Shown: positions 35,486 through 43,807 of the stretch, piece after piece
How the letters are laid out: every line of letters begins with the position of its first letter
Position numbering within the stretch: position 1 is the first letter of the stretch
Origin: Streptomyces liliiviolaceus
Lineage (GTDB): Bacteria; Actinomycetota; Actinomycetes; Streptomycetales; Streptomycetaceae
Assembly: GCF_018070025.1 (NCBI RefSeq)
Contig: NZ_JAGPYQ010000001.1
Location: 5,146,001-5,210,000 of the forward strand
DNA length: 64,000 bases
Direction of reading: 5' to 3'
Notes under the pieces: model-generated
Told to the model about the DNA's origin: nothing
The model's database searches: none
What the model saw: only the letters and a program-made list of their open reading frames with translations
Translations under genes and position numbers: made by a program

Positions 35486-36432
35486 GCCAGTACGAAGGCG
35501 AGTGCCAGTCCCAGGCAGCCCAGGTCGACCGAGCTGAGCCCGATGAACCGCGCCTTGCGCCACTCTTCCTTCCCGGCGCCGAAGTACAGCTGTACGGCGT
35601 GCAGGACGACGACGGGCACGACCGTCAGGGCGAGCAGCGGGTCGAACCGGGTGGTGGTGAACAGCAGGGTCAGCAGGGTGACGCTGGCGACGAAGAGCAG
35701 GGACAGGAAGACCTTGAACGCGCCGAGGGGCAGCAGCACGGCCATGGTGTGCCGGGACACCTCGGAGTCACCCTCTTTGTCGGAGGCGTTCCCGTAGGAC
35801 ACGATCAGCAGGAACCACACCCCCACGAGGGCTGCCGTGAACAGGGCTTCGGCGGTGACCTGGCCCGCGACCAGCCAGTACGGCACCAGGCCTATGCAGC
35901 CGATGACGTAGAAGATGGTGACTTCGAGTCCGCCCGGCAGATAGCTGAGCTTCAGTCCCGTCGAGTACTGCACCGAGGCGATCTGGCCCACGAGCATCAC
36001 CAGCACGGCGGCCAGCGGCGCTTTGCCGTCCAGGGTGAACACGGCGAGGAGCCCGGCCGCGACCGCGATCACCCACATCACGACACCGAACCGGACCGCC
36101 TCCGTCTCCGTCAGCACCCCGGTGAGGAGGGGTTTCTTGGCGACGGTGCCGGGCGGCCGGCCCGCGTAGTTGCGGGCGTCGCTGCCGTCCCGGAAGCCGC
36201 CGAGGTCGTCGGCGGCGCCCCCGCTCCACTGGGTGGCGAGCACCATCAGCAGGAGCAGGGCGAGCGCGGGCGCGGTGTCACGTCCCACATGGCCGTCCAG
36301 GCGCAGCAGGAGCAGGGCGAGGATCCAACCGTAGGCATGGTGGTAGATCCGGACCTTGCCCAGCCGGACGTATCCCATGGCCTTCGAGGCCGTGGAGCTC
36401 TTGGTGGCCTCGGACGCGCTGGTGGCGGTCAT
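35482..36432 (-). CDS. UbiA-family prenyltransferase
   Basis: 316 residues, membrane protein with about eight to nine helices. The two Asp-rich motifs of the family are present in variant form: ADDLGGFRDGSDARNY (about 75-90) and NASDKEGDSEVSRHT (about 225). It transfers an isoprenoid from its diphosphate to an aromatic or quinone acceptor at the membrane. In this cluster the acceptor may be 3-hydroxyanthranilate or a derivative. No prenyl diphosphate synthase is in the window, so the donor must come from general metabolism. Confidence 0.85.
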   Translation of the reverse strand: MTATSASEATKSSTASKAMGYVRLGKVRIYHHAYGWILALLLLRLDGHVGRDTAPALALLLLMVLATQWSGGAADDLGGFRDGSDARNYAGRPPGTVAKKPLLTGVLTETEAVRFGVVMWVIAVAAGLLAVFTLDGKAPLAAVLVMLVGQIASVQYSTGLKLSYLPGGLEVTIFYVIGCIGLVPYWLVAGQVTAEALFTAALVGVWFLLIVSYGNASDKEGDSEVSRHTMAVLLPLGAFKVFLSLLFVASVTLLTLLFTTTRFDPLLALTVVPVVVLHAVQLYFGAGKEEWRKARFIGLSSVDLGCLGLALAFVLA

Positions 36433-36444
36433 ACGAACGCTCCC

Positions 36445-38004
36445 TCAAAGGCGTACGGAACGGCTCTGGTCGGCCGGGCGGCGATCGGCCAGCGTCTTCT
36501 TCAGCTGCTCCCGCTGGATCTTCCCGGTGACGGTCCGGGGGAAGTCGTGGTCGGGGATGACGATCGGCTCGGCCATCTTCGCCAGGCGGCCGGCCGCGGA
36601 CGCCCATGCGCGCTGTCGGAACTCGGTGCCGGGGCGCAGCGACAGGACGGGCTGGAGGGTTCCGTCCATCTCCAGGACGACCAGTTCCAGGAACTCGGGG
36701 AAGGTCTCCAGCAGGATGTCCTCGATGCCGATGCCGCTGATGGCGCCGGAGACCTTGTCGACCTGGCGGTCGATCAGGGTGATGCGGCCGGTGCGCGACT
36801 TCGTCCCCCAGTCGCCGGTGTCCCACCAGCGGTTGTCGGGGTAGTTCCGGGAGGTCAGGTCCGGCCGGTTGATGTACCCGGAGAAGACACCGGGGGTGTT
36901 GACCACCATGCGGCCGGGGGTGCCGGCCGGTACCGTGCGCCCGGAGTCGTCGACGATACGGACCCGGCAGAACGGGAAGTGCGGTCCGGCGGGATGTCCG
37001 CGCAGCAGTTTGGACCGCTGGATCCGGCGCAGTGCGCGCGTCACCCTCTGCATGCCCTTCAGATGGCTGCGGATGGCGATGGGGCCGGTCTCGTTCTGTC
37101 CGTACACCTCGACGCAGACGGCGAACCGGTGGGCCGAGCCCCCGAGCAGGGCGGCGACCGTGTCGGGGTGGATGACGTCGAATCCGGCGCCGAAGAAGCG
37201 GATCGAGCGGAAGGCTCCGCCGGGCGCCAGGTGCTGCCAGGCGCGGAAGGTGTTGGGGTGGGTCTCCAGGTAGACGGGCCGGTGGCGCTTGAGCATCCGG
37301 TCCACGTTGTCCGGTGAGTCGTCCTGCAGCAGCAGGAGGGGTGCCCGCCGCATGAGCGCGGCGAGGATGCCGACCACGGTCCGGCCGTGCACCGGGGAGA
37401 TGACCAGGGCGAGGTGTCCGTCCAGGCGGGACAGCCAGTGGATGACCGCCTGCACCCGGGCGTTGAAGCGGATGCTGGCGCTGGAGCACTCGGCCAGTTT
37501 CGGGGTGCCGGTGGTGCCGGAGGTGTGGACGATGACGTACGGGGCGTCGGAGGCCACCTCGCGGCGCCGGGAGATCCTCGGGTGCTCCGGGAGTTCGGCG
37601 GCGATGTCACGCCAGTCAACGAGGCGACCGATGTCCGGGAAGGTCTTCTCGCTGGTCGCGAGCCGGTCGTCGGTGGCGATCACGGCGGTGATCCGGGAGA
37701 CGTTCTCCACCATCGAGGCGGCGACCGGGCCCGGGAGGGTCGGGCTGAGGAGGATGGGCACGGCGTCGAGCGCGGTGATGGCCGCGTAGGCGACGATGAT
37801 GTCGGTCGGGGACTCCAGCCAGACGACGCACCGCTCCCCCGGGACGACTCCGTGGGAGCGCAGCGCGGTGGCGGCCCGCGCGGCGGCGTCCGCTATCTCG
37901 CTCGGCGCGATCCGCTCGTCCCGGGCGGCGACGATGATCGGCTGATGGTCGACGATCCAGGGCTCGGCGTCGCTGGGCAGAGCCAGCAGCTTGTCAAAGA
38001 TCAA
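36445..38004 (-). CDS. AMP-dependent acyl/aryl ligase
   Basis: 519 residues of the adenylate-forming superfamily: VIVHTSGTTGTPKLAE (P-loop), VYGQNETGP (A5), WWDTGDWG (A7) and PRTVTGKIQREQL (A10 with the catalytic Lys). The stretch ETHPNTFRAWQHLAP and FDVIHPDTVAALLGG is shared with the ligase at 50345, so the two are paralogues. It starts with TTG (AGAGG upstream). It presumably activates a carboxylic acid for CoA or carrier-protein loading; the substrate is not deducible. Confidence 0.9.
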   Translation of the reverse strand: MIFDKLLALPSDAEPWIVDHQPIIVAARDERIAPSEIADAAARAATALRSHGVVPGERCVVWLESPTDIIVAYAAITALDAVPILLSPTLPGPVAASMVENVSRITAVIATDDRLATSEKTFPDIGRLVDWRDIAAELPEHPRISRRREVASDAPYVIVHTSGTTGTPKLAECSSASIRFNARVQAVIHWLSRLDGHLALVISPVHGRTVVGILAALMRRAPLLLLQDDSPDNVDRMLKRHRPVYLETHPNTFRAWQHLAPGGAFRSIRFFGAGFDVIHPDTVAALLGGSAHRFAVCVEVYGQNETGPIAIRSHLKGMQRVTRALRRIQRSKLLRGHPAGPHFPFCRVRIVDDSGRTVPAGTPGRMVVNTPGVFSGYINRPDLTSRNYPDNRWWDTGDWGTKSRTGRITLIDRQVDKVSGAISGIGIEDILLETFPEFLELVVLEMDGTLQPVLSLRPGTEFRQRAWASAAGRLAKMAEPIVIPDHDFPRTVTGKIQREQLKKTLADRRPADQSRSVRL

Positions 38005-38090
38005 GGGTGGCCTCTTCTCGGGCGGTGTGGGACGAGCGAGCGGCGGGCGGCGGTCTCACGAGGAGGGCGCGGCCGGTGGCGGGCCGGCGG

Positions 38091-38768
38091 TCACAGGGGG
38101 ACGACCTCCAGCAGTTCGTAGACCACCGGGCCCTCCGGTTCCGCCACGGTCGTGGTGTCGACCGTCCGCAGGGCCTGTCCCTCGGCCGCCGCCAGCTCTT
38201 CGAGTTCGGCGCGGCCGGCGCGGCTGCTCAGCGCGATCAGCACCTGTCCCCCGGGCGCCACATGACGCCGGGCCTCGCGGAAGTACCGTCGGTGCGCGTC
38301 GTATCCGGGGTCGACATAGGCCAACTCGTGCACGTTGATGTCGAGTTCGGGCGGGGCCCACACGTTGTTGGAGTGCCAGTAGACGACGTCGAAGGCGGGT
38401 GCGTCGCCCAGGCCGTCGAAGAGGTCGCTCTCGACGCTGGTCACCTGGTGCGCTACGCCGAAGCGCTCCGCGTTGAGCGCGGTGTTGCGGACGGCGGCGG
38501 GGTTGAGGTCGGTGGCGTGGACGGCGCGGCAGCCGGCGAGGGCGGCGCTGACGGCGATCAGTCCGGTTCCGGAGCCGATCTCCAGGAAGGTCCCGCCGAC
38601 CGGGAACTTCAGCAGATCGAGATGGGCCAGGCTGGATCTGGAGTCGGCCGGGGAGAACACGTCCGGCAGCAGGGTCCAGTGCCGGCCGCGCAGCTCGATG
38701 TCCGTGGGCTGCCGTACCTTCGCCCGGCTGGCTTCGCTGCGCTTGAGGGGCTGGGTGTAGTCGTACAT
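38091..38768 (-). CDS. Class I SAM-dependent methyltransferase (PrmA/HemK-like fold)
   Basis: 225 residues. TFLEIGSGTGLIAVSAALAG is motif I; ATDLNPAAVRNTALNAERFG is motif II. At the position where HemK/PrmC-type enzymes have NPPY, this protein reads WHSNNVWAPP, so a glutamine-methylating role is unlikely and a small-molecule substrate is more plausible. Its ATG directly follows the stop of the Baeyer-Villiger-like gene with no spacer, suggesting coupled translation. O- or N-methylation of the product is inferred from context. Confidence 0.8.
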   Translation of the reverse strand: MYDYTQPLKRSEASRAKVRQPTDIELRGRHWTLLPDVFSPADSRSSLAHLDLLKFPVGGTFLEIGSGTGLIAVSAALAGCRAVHATDLNPAAVRNTALNAERFGVAHQVTSVESDLFDGLGDAPAFDVVYWHSNNVWAPPELDINVHELAYVDPGYDAHRRYFREARRHVAPGGQVLIALSSRAGRAELEELAAAEGQALRTVDTTTVAEPEGPVVYELLEVVPL

Positions 38769-40307
38769 TCAGCGCTCCGCGGGGGTCGTGGCGTAGTTCT
38801 CGATGTCGAAGCGGGCCAGGTCCTTGCGCAGCCGCTTGGTGGACCAGGGCCAGGTGACGAAGTTCTTGCCCTTCTCGTCGAGGTAGACGCTGGTGCAGCC
38901 GCCGTTGTTGTAGACGGTCGAGGCGAGACCGCGCTGCACCTCGTCGTTGAACGAGCGGAACGGCTCGGGCCTGATCTCCAGGGCGTCGAGGCCGCGGTCG
39001 CGTGCGGTGCGGATCGCGTCGACGATGTAGTCGAGCTGGGCCTCGGCGAGCGCGAGCAGCGAGTTGTACATGACGATGTTCGGGCCGAGCAGCAGATAGG
39101 CGTTGGGGAGGGCCGGCAGGGTGGTCGCCCGGTAGGCCTCGGGGCTGTCGACAGCCCAGGTGTCGGCGAGCGTCCCGCCGTCGCGGCCCCGGATGCGTTC
39201 GGCGATCGGCGGATGGCGCAGCTCGAAACCGGAGCCGAGGACGATGACGTCCGCTTCGGCGCGCTCGCCGTTCGCGGCGACGAGTTCGCTGCCCTCGACG
39301 GCGGCTAGGGCGTGCGGGACGAGCCGGACGTTGGGCCGGGACATGGCGGGCAGATAGGTGTTGGAGAGCAGCAGCCGTTTGCAGCCGATGGTGAAGTCCG
39401 GGGTGAGCCGGGCGCGCAGTTCCGGATCGGGCACCTGGCGTTTGAGGACGCGTTTGCCGACCGGCGTGAGCAGCCGTGCGACGCGCGCGCGGCGCATGAG
39501 GAGCGCCAGCGTCCTGAGGACGGCGTCGCAGATCCCGCGGAACAGCCGCTGGGTGAACGGTACGTGCCGGAAGAGGCGTTGGACGGGCCGTGGGACCCGG
39601 AAGTCGAGCCGGGGCATGACCCAGGCGGCGGTGCGCTGGAAGACGTACAGCTCGCGCACCTGTGGCTGTATCTCGGGGATGAGCTGGACGGCCGAGCAGC
39701 CGGTGCCGACGACGGCGACCCGTTTGCCGGTCAGGTCCACGTCGTGGTTCCAGCGGGCCGAGTGGAACACGGGCCCGGGGAAGGCGTCCAGTCCTGGCAG
39801 GTCCGGGACGATCGGCTCGTGGAGGAGGCCGGAGGCGAAGACGACGTGCTGGGCGATGTACCGTCCCCGGCTGGTGTCCAGCACCCAGCGCCGGCGCTCC
39901 TGGGACCAGGAGGCGTCGAGGAGTTCGGTGCCGAGGCGCAGTCGCGGGGCCAGACGGAACTTGTCGACGGTGGCCTCGATGTAGGACAGCAGCTCGGGCT
40001 GGCCGACGAAGTTCCTGCTCCACTCCGGATTGGGGTTGAAGGAGAAGGAGTAGATCGGCGAGGGAATGTCGACGGCGCAGCCCGGATAGGTGTTCTCCCG
40101 CCAGGTCCCGCCGACCCGGTCGGCCTTCTCCAGGATCAGGAAGTCCGTGATGCCGCCGCGTCGCAGTTTGACCGCCGCGGCAATTCCCGATAATCCCGCG
40201 CCGATGACGATGACATGCGCGTATCGTTCCCCGGTCGGGTCCGGGGTCGCGGCCGCACTGGCGTCCGGATTGGCGTCCGGGATCGCGTCGTTCGCCGATA
40301 CGGGCAT
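38769..40307 (-). CDS. Flavin monooxygenase, Baeyer-Villiger type
   Basis: 512 residues. Two dinucleotide-binding sites (VIVIGAGLSGIAAAVKL for FAD and VAVVGTGCSAVQLIPEI for NADPH) flank FPGPVFHSARW, which fits the FxGxxxHxxxW fingerprint of Baeyer-Villiger monooxygenases. It would insert oxygen next to a ketone or aldehyde, or hydroxylate. A rare TTA codon (40191-40193) encodes the Leu inside GAGLSG, so translation should depend on the bldA tRNA. It is directly followed by the methyltransferase. Confidence 0.9.
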   Translation of the reverse strand: MPVSANDAIPDANPDASAAATPDPTGERYAHVIVIGAGLSGIAAAVKLRRGGITDFLILEKADRVGGTWRENTYPGCAVDIPSPIYSFSFNPNPEWSRNFVGQPELLSYIEATVDKFRLAPRLRLGTELLDASWSQERRRWVLDTSRGRYIAQHVVFASGLLHEPIVPDLPGLDAFPGPVFHSARWNHDVDLTGKRVAVVGTGCSAVQLIPEIQPQVRELYVFQRTAAWVMPRLDFRVPRPVQRLFRHVPFTQRLFRGICDAVLRTLALLMRRARVARLLTPVGKRVLKRQVPDPELRARLTPDFTIGCKRLLLSNTYLPAMSRPNVRLVPHALAAVEGSELVAANGERAEADVIVLGSGFELRHPPIAERIRGRDGGTLADTWAVDSPEAYRATTLPALPNAYLLLGPNIVMYNSLLALAEAQLDYIVDAIRTARDRGLDALEIRPEPFRSFNDEVQRGLASTVYNNGGCTSVYLDEKGKNFVTWPWSTKRLRKDLARFDIENYATTPAER

Positions 40308-40353
40308 GGGTTTCCCCTTGTCGTCGATCTGTGCGCGGATCGCCTTTCCGAGG

Positions 40354-40824
40354 CTATCCGGTTTCGCCGCGTTCCAGAATCGCCTTGCTCAACCGCAGTT
40401 CACGTTCGACGGACGTGGGCAGTGTGCGCCTGAGTACCGGGTCGAGCATCCACCGGGTGAAGGGGTTGAAGCGGAAGGAGATCATCCGCGTGGCCCGGAT
40501 CCCGTCGTCCACGGGCTCGCAGGAGAACCGTGCGCCGAATTCCGCCATGCGGTGGTTGAACTTGTTGAGAGGCAGCGGAGCCAGCTGAATGTCGATGCTT
40601 TTGCCCGGGGTGAGCCGCATCTGGGCAATTGCTTTCGGCTCCGGAAGGCGCAGTCCGGGCAGTCGTGGCTGGAACTTGAACTCGGTGAGATTGCCGTCCC
40701 TGCGCACCCAGGAGATCGCGCCGATCTTGTCGTCGACTTCGATGTACCGCTCGACGTCCAGCACAAAGCCGAGAAAGGCTTCCGGTGTACAGGCGATTGT
40801 CTGTTCTTTCTCCACCTTGACCAT
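40354..40824 (-). CDS. SRPBCC/polyketide cyclase-like protein
   Basis: 156 residues with the helix-grip fold pattern: an opening VEKEQTIACTPEAFLGFVLDV and a long C-terminal helix (LRRTLPTSVERELRLSKAIL). Such proteins bind hydrophobic ligands and may act as cyclases, dehydratases or carriers. No catalytic residues can be assigned. A second SRPBCC gene in the cluster is at 51986. Confidence 0.75.
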   Translation of the reverse strand: MVKVEKEQTIACTPEAFLGFVLDVERYIEVDDKIGAISWVRRDGNLTEFKFQPRLPGLRLPEPKAIAQMRLTPGKSIDIQLAPLPLNKFNHRMAEFGARFSCEPVDDGIRATRMISFRFNPFTRWMLDPVLRRTLPTSVERELRLSKAILERGETG

Positions 40825-40911
40825 GCCGTCACACTACCGGCTTGACAGCTTCCACCCCTTCCGCATGCCTCCACTCGTTTCAGCCGACCGAAAGGATCGC
40901 GTCACGGCCGT

Positions 40912-41718
40912 TCATAGATAGGCCCGGGCGTGCAGCACGGCCAGTTCGGCCAGTTCACCCTCGGCGGACAGTTCGCCTTTGGCGGCCAGGTCACCTTCGG
41001 CGGCCGGTGCGCCGGATGCGCTCGGTGCGGCCGGGCTGCCGCGCACGCGCCGGGTCGCGACCCGGCACCATGCCAGCAGCGAGCCGCGCAGCACATCGGT
41101 GGCGTCGGCCGGGCCGACCATGTGTCCAGTGCCGTCGCGCTCAGTCAACTCCAGGCGCAGAGTGCGACCTTGGGGCCGCCGCACCCGGCCCATGGCCAGC
41201 GCGTAGTGCAGGGTGGAGTGGCCGAGGACGGCGATCCGGCGCAGCCGTGGTGTCTCGTCCACCGGGAGTCCCAGTGCGTCACGGATGTCGAGGCCGTGCG
41301 CCCAGTGCTCCATGAGCCGGGCGGCCGCGAACGTCTCCGTGTTCATGCCGAAGCCCCAGGCCACGCGGTCCTCGGGGGCACGCTCGGCCAGTAGTCGACG
41401 GGTTCGCGCTGCGGCGCGGTCCCACCACGCGGTCAGGTCACCGGGCGGAAGTCCGTCGCCCCGGCGGCAGCCCGCGGCGGTGAAGTCCTCGGCCGTCGCG
41501 TACCGGGGCACGGTCCTCGTGAAGGCGCGCGGCCCGTCGGCCAGGGTGTCCGCGGCGACCTCTTCGGTGTCGGCGAGATGCGCCACCTGGTCGGCGACGG
41601 TCCAGCCGTCCGCCGCCGAGGGCCGCGGCCAGTCCGCGTCCTGGAGGGCCCCCAGCAGCGCGGCGAACTCCCGCTGCTCGTCGGCAAGATCGGCCAGTGC
41701 CTCCCGTACGGGAATCAC
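40912..41718 (-). CDS. Mycothiol-dependent maleylpyruvate isomerase-like (DinB-fold) protein
   Basis: 268 residues. DGWTVADQVAHLADTEEVAAD and RLMEHWAHGLDIRDALG carry the metal-binding His residues of the MDMPI/DinB fold, found in mycothiol S-transferases and isomerases. GTG 41718 overlaps the stop of the phosphotransferase gene (GTGA), so its expression is tied to it. The C-terminus ends in three tandem hexapeptides of the form AAEGDL/AAKGEL/SAEGEL, encoded by three 18-bp repeats (40951-41004). Thiol transfer or isomerisation of an intermediate is possible. Confidence 0.8.
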   Translation of the reverse strand: MIPVREALADLADEQREFAALLGALQDADWPRPSAADGWTVADQVAHLADTEEVAADTLADGPRAFTRTVPRYATAEDFTAAGCRRGDGLPPGDLTAWWDRAAARTRRLLAERAPEDRVAWGFGMNTETFAAARLMEHWAHGLDIRDALGLPVDETPRLRRIAVLGHSTLHYALAMGRVRRPQGRTLRLELTERDGTGHMVGPADATDVLRGSLLAWCRVATRRVRGSPAAPSASGAPAAEGDLAAKGELSAEGELAELAVLHARAYL

Positions 41719-42833
41719 AGCACCGCCACCGTTCCGGCCGAGCCGTCGACCGCGAGCGGGCGTCCCGAGCCCAGGCGGGCCAGCGCCGCGGCGCCCACCC
41801 CGGTCACGCAGGGCACCCCCAACTCCCGGGCGACGATGGCCGCGTGGCACAGCATGCCGCCCTCGGCGGTGACCAGAGCGGCCGCCTCCGCCATCAGCGG
41901 GACCCAGTCCGGGTCGGTGTGCTCCGTCAGCAGAACCGCGCCGGGCTCCCAGCGCGGATCGTCGACGTCCCGCAGCCGCAGGCCCCGAGCGGTGGCCAGA
42001 CCGCCGGAGGCCGCGATGCCGCGCACGAGCCGCTGACCACGCTCATCGGCAGGCTGGTCGGTTCGCCGGTCGCCGGGCTGGGCGGCCCTTTCAGCCGGCG
42101 CCTCGCCGAGCGCGGCCGTCATCGGACGGAACTGGAGCCACACCAGCGTCTCTTCGAGCTGTGCGAACTCCAGGTCGGCCGGGACGCCGAGTGCCTCCTG
42201 CACCATCGCGCACGCCGCGCCGACGGGCTGCCCTCCGCACTCCCACGCGTCGCGCTCCGATCCAGCTGTACGTCCCTCCGGCGTCCACTCCTCCCAGGCG
42301 GGGGTGACGGCACCGGAGACCAGCGTCTCCCCGCTGCCCTCGGTCCACTCCAGGCGGCCCCGGCCCGGCCCGCGGCCCAGCCAGAGGCCGCTGCGTACCG
42401 GAGGACGGAACGGCTGGAGCAGCACCGCCATCTCCACGTCGAGGGGTCCGGCGATCGTCCGTTCCCGGTATGCGGCGACCCGGCCGCTGTGCGCCGAGGC
42501 CCTGACGGCGGCGATCGCGTCGGCCACCTTCTCGGCCGGGACGTCGAGTTCGCTGCGGAACAGGCCGGCGTAACTCAGGCCGGTACCGTCCTCGACCGTG
42601 GCCGAGCTGCGCACCGCCCAGCGCGGCGCCACGGCCGTGAGCCGAGCCAGTGCCGCGGAGGTGGGAGCGGCGCCGACCGGCACCACCCAGGTGTCGGGGA
42701 TCGCCGCCCCGGCCCGCAGCAGTGCGGCGAGCCCCACGGCCTTGCCGCCCAGCACGCTCCGGTCGCGGTCTCCGGCGTCCCCGGGCAGCCCGAGGTCGCC
42801 GGTGAGCCGCAGCAGTGCGTCGGGGCCGCTCAT
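41715..42833 (-). CDS. Split PEP synthase/rifampicin phosphotransferase-like protein, ATP-grasp plus phospho-His swivel domain
   Basis: 372 residues. Residues about 20-250 are the PPDK-type nucleotide-binding domain (LGGKAVGLAALLRAGAAIP, WAVRSSATVEDGTGLSYAGLF, LVWLQFRPMT). Residues about 275-372 are the swivelling domain, with the phospho-acceptor His330 in GGMLCHAAIVARELGVPCV. The C-terminal PEP/pyruvate barrel of full enzymes and the substrate domain of rifampicin phosphotransferase are absent. ATP would phosphorylate His330, and the partner at 43794 would carry the substrate site. Phenylphosphate synthase is a known split enzyme of this type. Its ATG overlaps the upstream regulator's stop. 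Confidence 0.85.
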   Translation of the reverse strand: MSGPDALLRLTGDLGLPGDAGDRDRSVLGGKAVGLAALLRAGAAIPDTWVVPVGAAPTSAALARLTAVAPRWAVRSSATVEDGTGLSYAGLFRSELDVPAEKVADAIAAVRASAHSGRVAAYRERTIAGPLDVEMAVLLQPFRPPVRSGLWLGRGPGRGRLEWTEGSGETLVSGAVTPAWEEWTPEGRTAGSERDAWECGGQPVGAACAMVQEALGVPADLEFAQLEETLVWLQFRPMTAALGEAPAERAAQPGDRRTDQPADERGQRLVRGIAASGGLATARGLRLRDVDDPRWEPGAVLLTEHTDPDWVPLMAEAAALVTAEGGMLCHAAIVARELGVPCVTGVGAAALARLGSGRPLAVDGSAGTVAVL

Positions 42834-43456
42834 CGTGGCGTCCTGTCCCGTTCCTCGGTCTCCCGCTCGATCTTCAGCGAGACCAGCAGATCGCGGTGCA
42901 GCTCCATCCACACGTCGTGGTACGAGTCGCACAGCACACCGGTGAACGCCTGCTGCTCCCCTCCGCGCAGGCGGATCAGCGCGCGGGTGAGCCCGTCGGT
43001 GTAGCGCCCGAAGCGGGGGCGCACGGCGGTGAGCCGGTCCACGACCGGCATGGACTCCTCGTGCAGCGCGCCGAGTTCGTCGAACCGCGCCCGGTCGTAC
43101 GCAGGATCGGTGTGGTCGTTGGTCACGCCGTCACGGAGCTGCCAGCGGGTGCACAGCTCCTTGAACCGGTCGTTCAGCGGCAGGAAGCGCTCATATTCCG
43201 GTCGCAGTCGGTCGCGGGCGTCGCCGGTGAGGTCTTCGTCCAGCAGCGCGGCGTGCCGGTCGCGTCCCTCGGGTGTGACGCGCCACAGACCGCGGCGCTC
43301 CATGTGGGTGGCGAGCCCGTCCGCGCGCAGCTTCTCCAGTTCGGCGAGCACGTCCTCGCGCTCGTAGCGGCTGCCCGCCACCAGGGGATCGGTGGCGGCC
43401 ATCCCCTTGAGGGCCAGCACGTGGAGCACATCGAACGCGGCGGTGTCGGGAAGCAC
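42830..43456 (-). CDS. Winged-helix regulator-like protein (PadR/MarR type)
   Basis: 208 residues. The N-terminal 80 residues look like a winged helix (AFDVLHVLALKG, EDVLAELEKLRADGLATHMERRGLWRVTPEGRD); the rest is helical (YERFLPLNDRFKELC, WQLRDGVTNDHTDPAYDR) with a ligand-like cavity. GTG 43456 follows GGGAG. Its stop overlaps the phosphotransferase start. It may sense the phosphotransferase substrate or regulate the operon locally; direct repeats just upstream are candidate sites. It is not a typical cluster-wide activator. Confidence 0.65.
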   Translation of the reverse strand: MLPDTAAFDVLHVLALKGMAATDPLVAGSRYEREDVLAELEKLRADGLATHMERRGLWRVTPEGRDRHAALLDEDLTGDARDRLRPEYERFLPLNDRFKELCTRWQLRDGVTNDHTDPAYDRARFDELGALHEESMPVVDRLTAVRPRFGRYTDGLTRALIRLRGGEQQAFTGVLCDSYHDVWMELHRDLLVSLKIERETEERDRTPR

Positions 43457-43483
43457 GGCATCTCCCGTCGTCGTGGTCGGACG

Positions 43484-43516
43484 GTCGTCGGGTGGTCACA
43501 TCGTCGTCGGGTGGTC
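43484..43516. repeat. Direct repeat upstream of the winged-helix gene
   Basis: GTCGTCGGGTGGTC occurs at 43484-43497 and 43503-43516, one 19-bp period apart, in the 75-bp gap between the carrier-protein gene and the regulator gene. It may be a regulator binding site. Confidence 0.5.
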
Positions 43517-43531
43517 GTCGGGCAGGGGGCG

Positions 43532-43807
43532 TCAGGAGGCGCGGTCGGCGCGCAGTTCGTCGAGGAGTCCTACGAGGTCGCCGACCGTCGAGATCCCGGC
43601 GGTGCGGGGGTTGTCCACCAGCGCCACGCCGAAGCGTTCCTCCAGGGCGAGCAGGATCTCCAGGGTGGCCAGCGAGTCGACGCCCAGGTCCTGGACGATC
43701 CGGTCGGACGGCCGCAGGTCCCGCTGGACCCGTTTGACCTTGGCGTAGATCTCCTCCAGTGCCGTGAGCGCCTCACTGGGTGTCGAAGTGCGGTCAGGAA
43801 CGGTCAA
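43532..43807 (-). CDS. Acyl carrier protein
   Basis: 91 residues; the phosphopantetheine attachment serine is S45 in QDLGVDSLATLEILLALE. A stand-alone carrier, it probably receives the acyl group activated by one of the ligases (best candidate: the FAAL-like protein at 48650) and presents it to the acyl-CoA dehydrogenase-like and reductase-like enzymes. The start is TTG 43807, overlapping the preceding gene by 14 bp with GAGAGG upstream. Confidence 0.9.
   Translation of the reverse strand: MTVPDRTSTPSEALTALEEIYAKVKRVQRDLRPSDRIVQDLGVDSLATLEILLALEERFGVALVDNPRTAGISTVGDLVGLLDELRADRAS

Noticed and set aside
38056..40023. Long leftward open frame in another register over the methyltransferase and Baeyer-Villiger-like genes
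   Set aside because: Arg/Pro/Ala-rich translation typical of an out-of-frame read; the two overlapping real genes have intact motifs.
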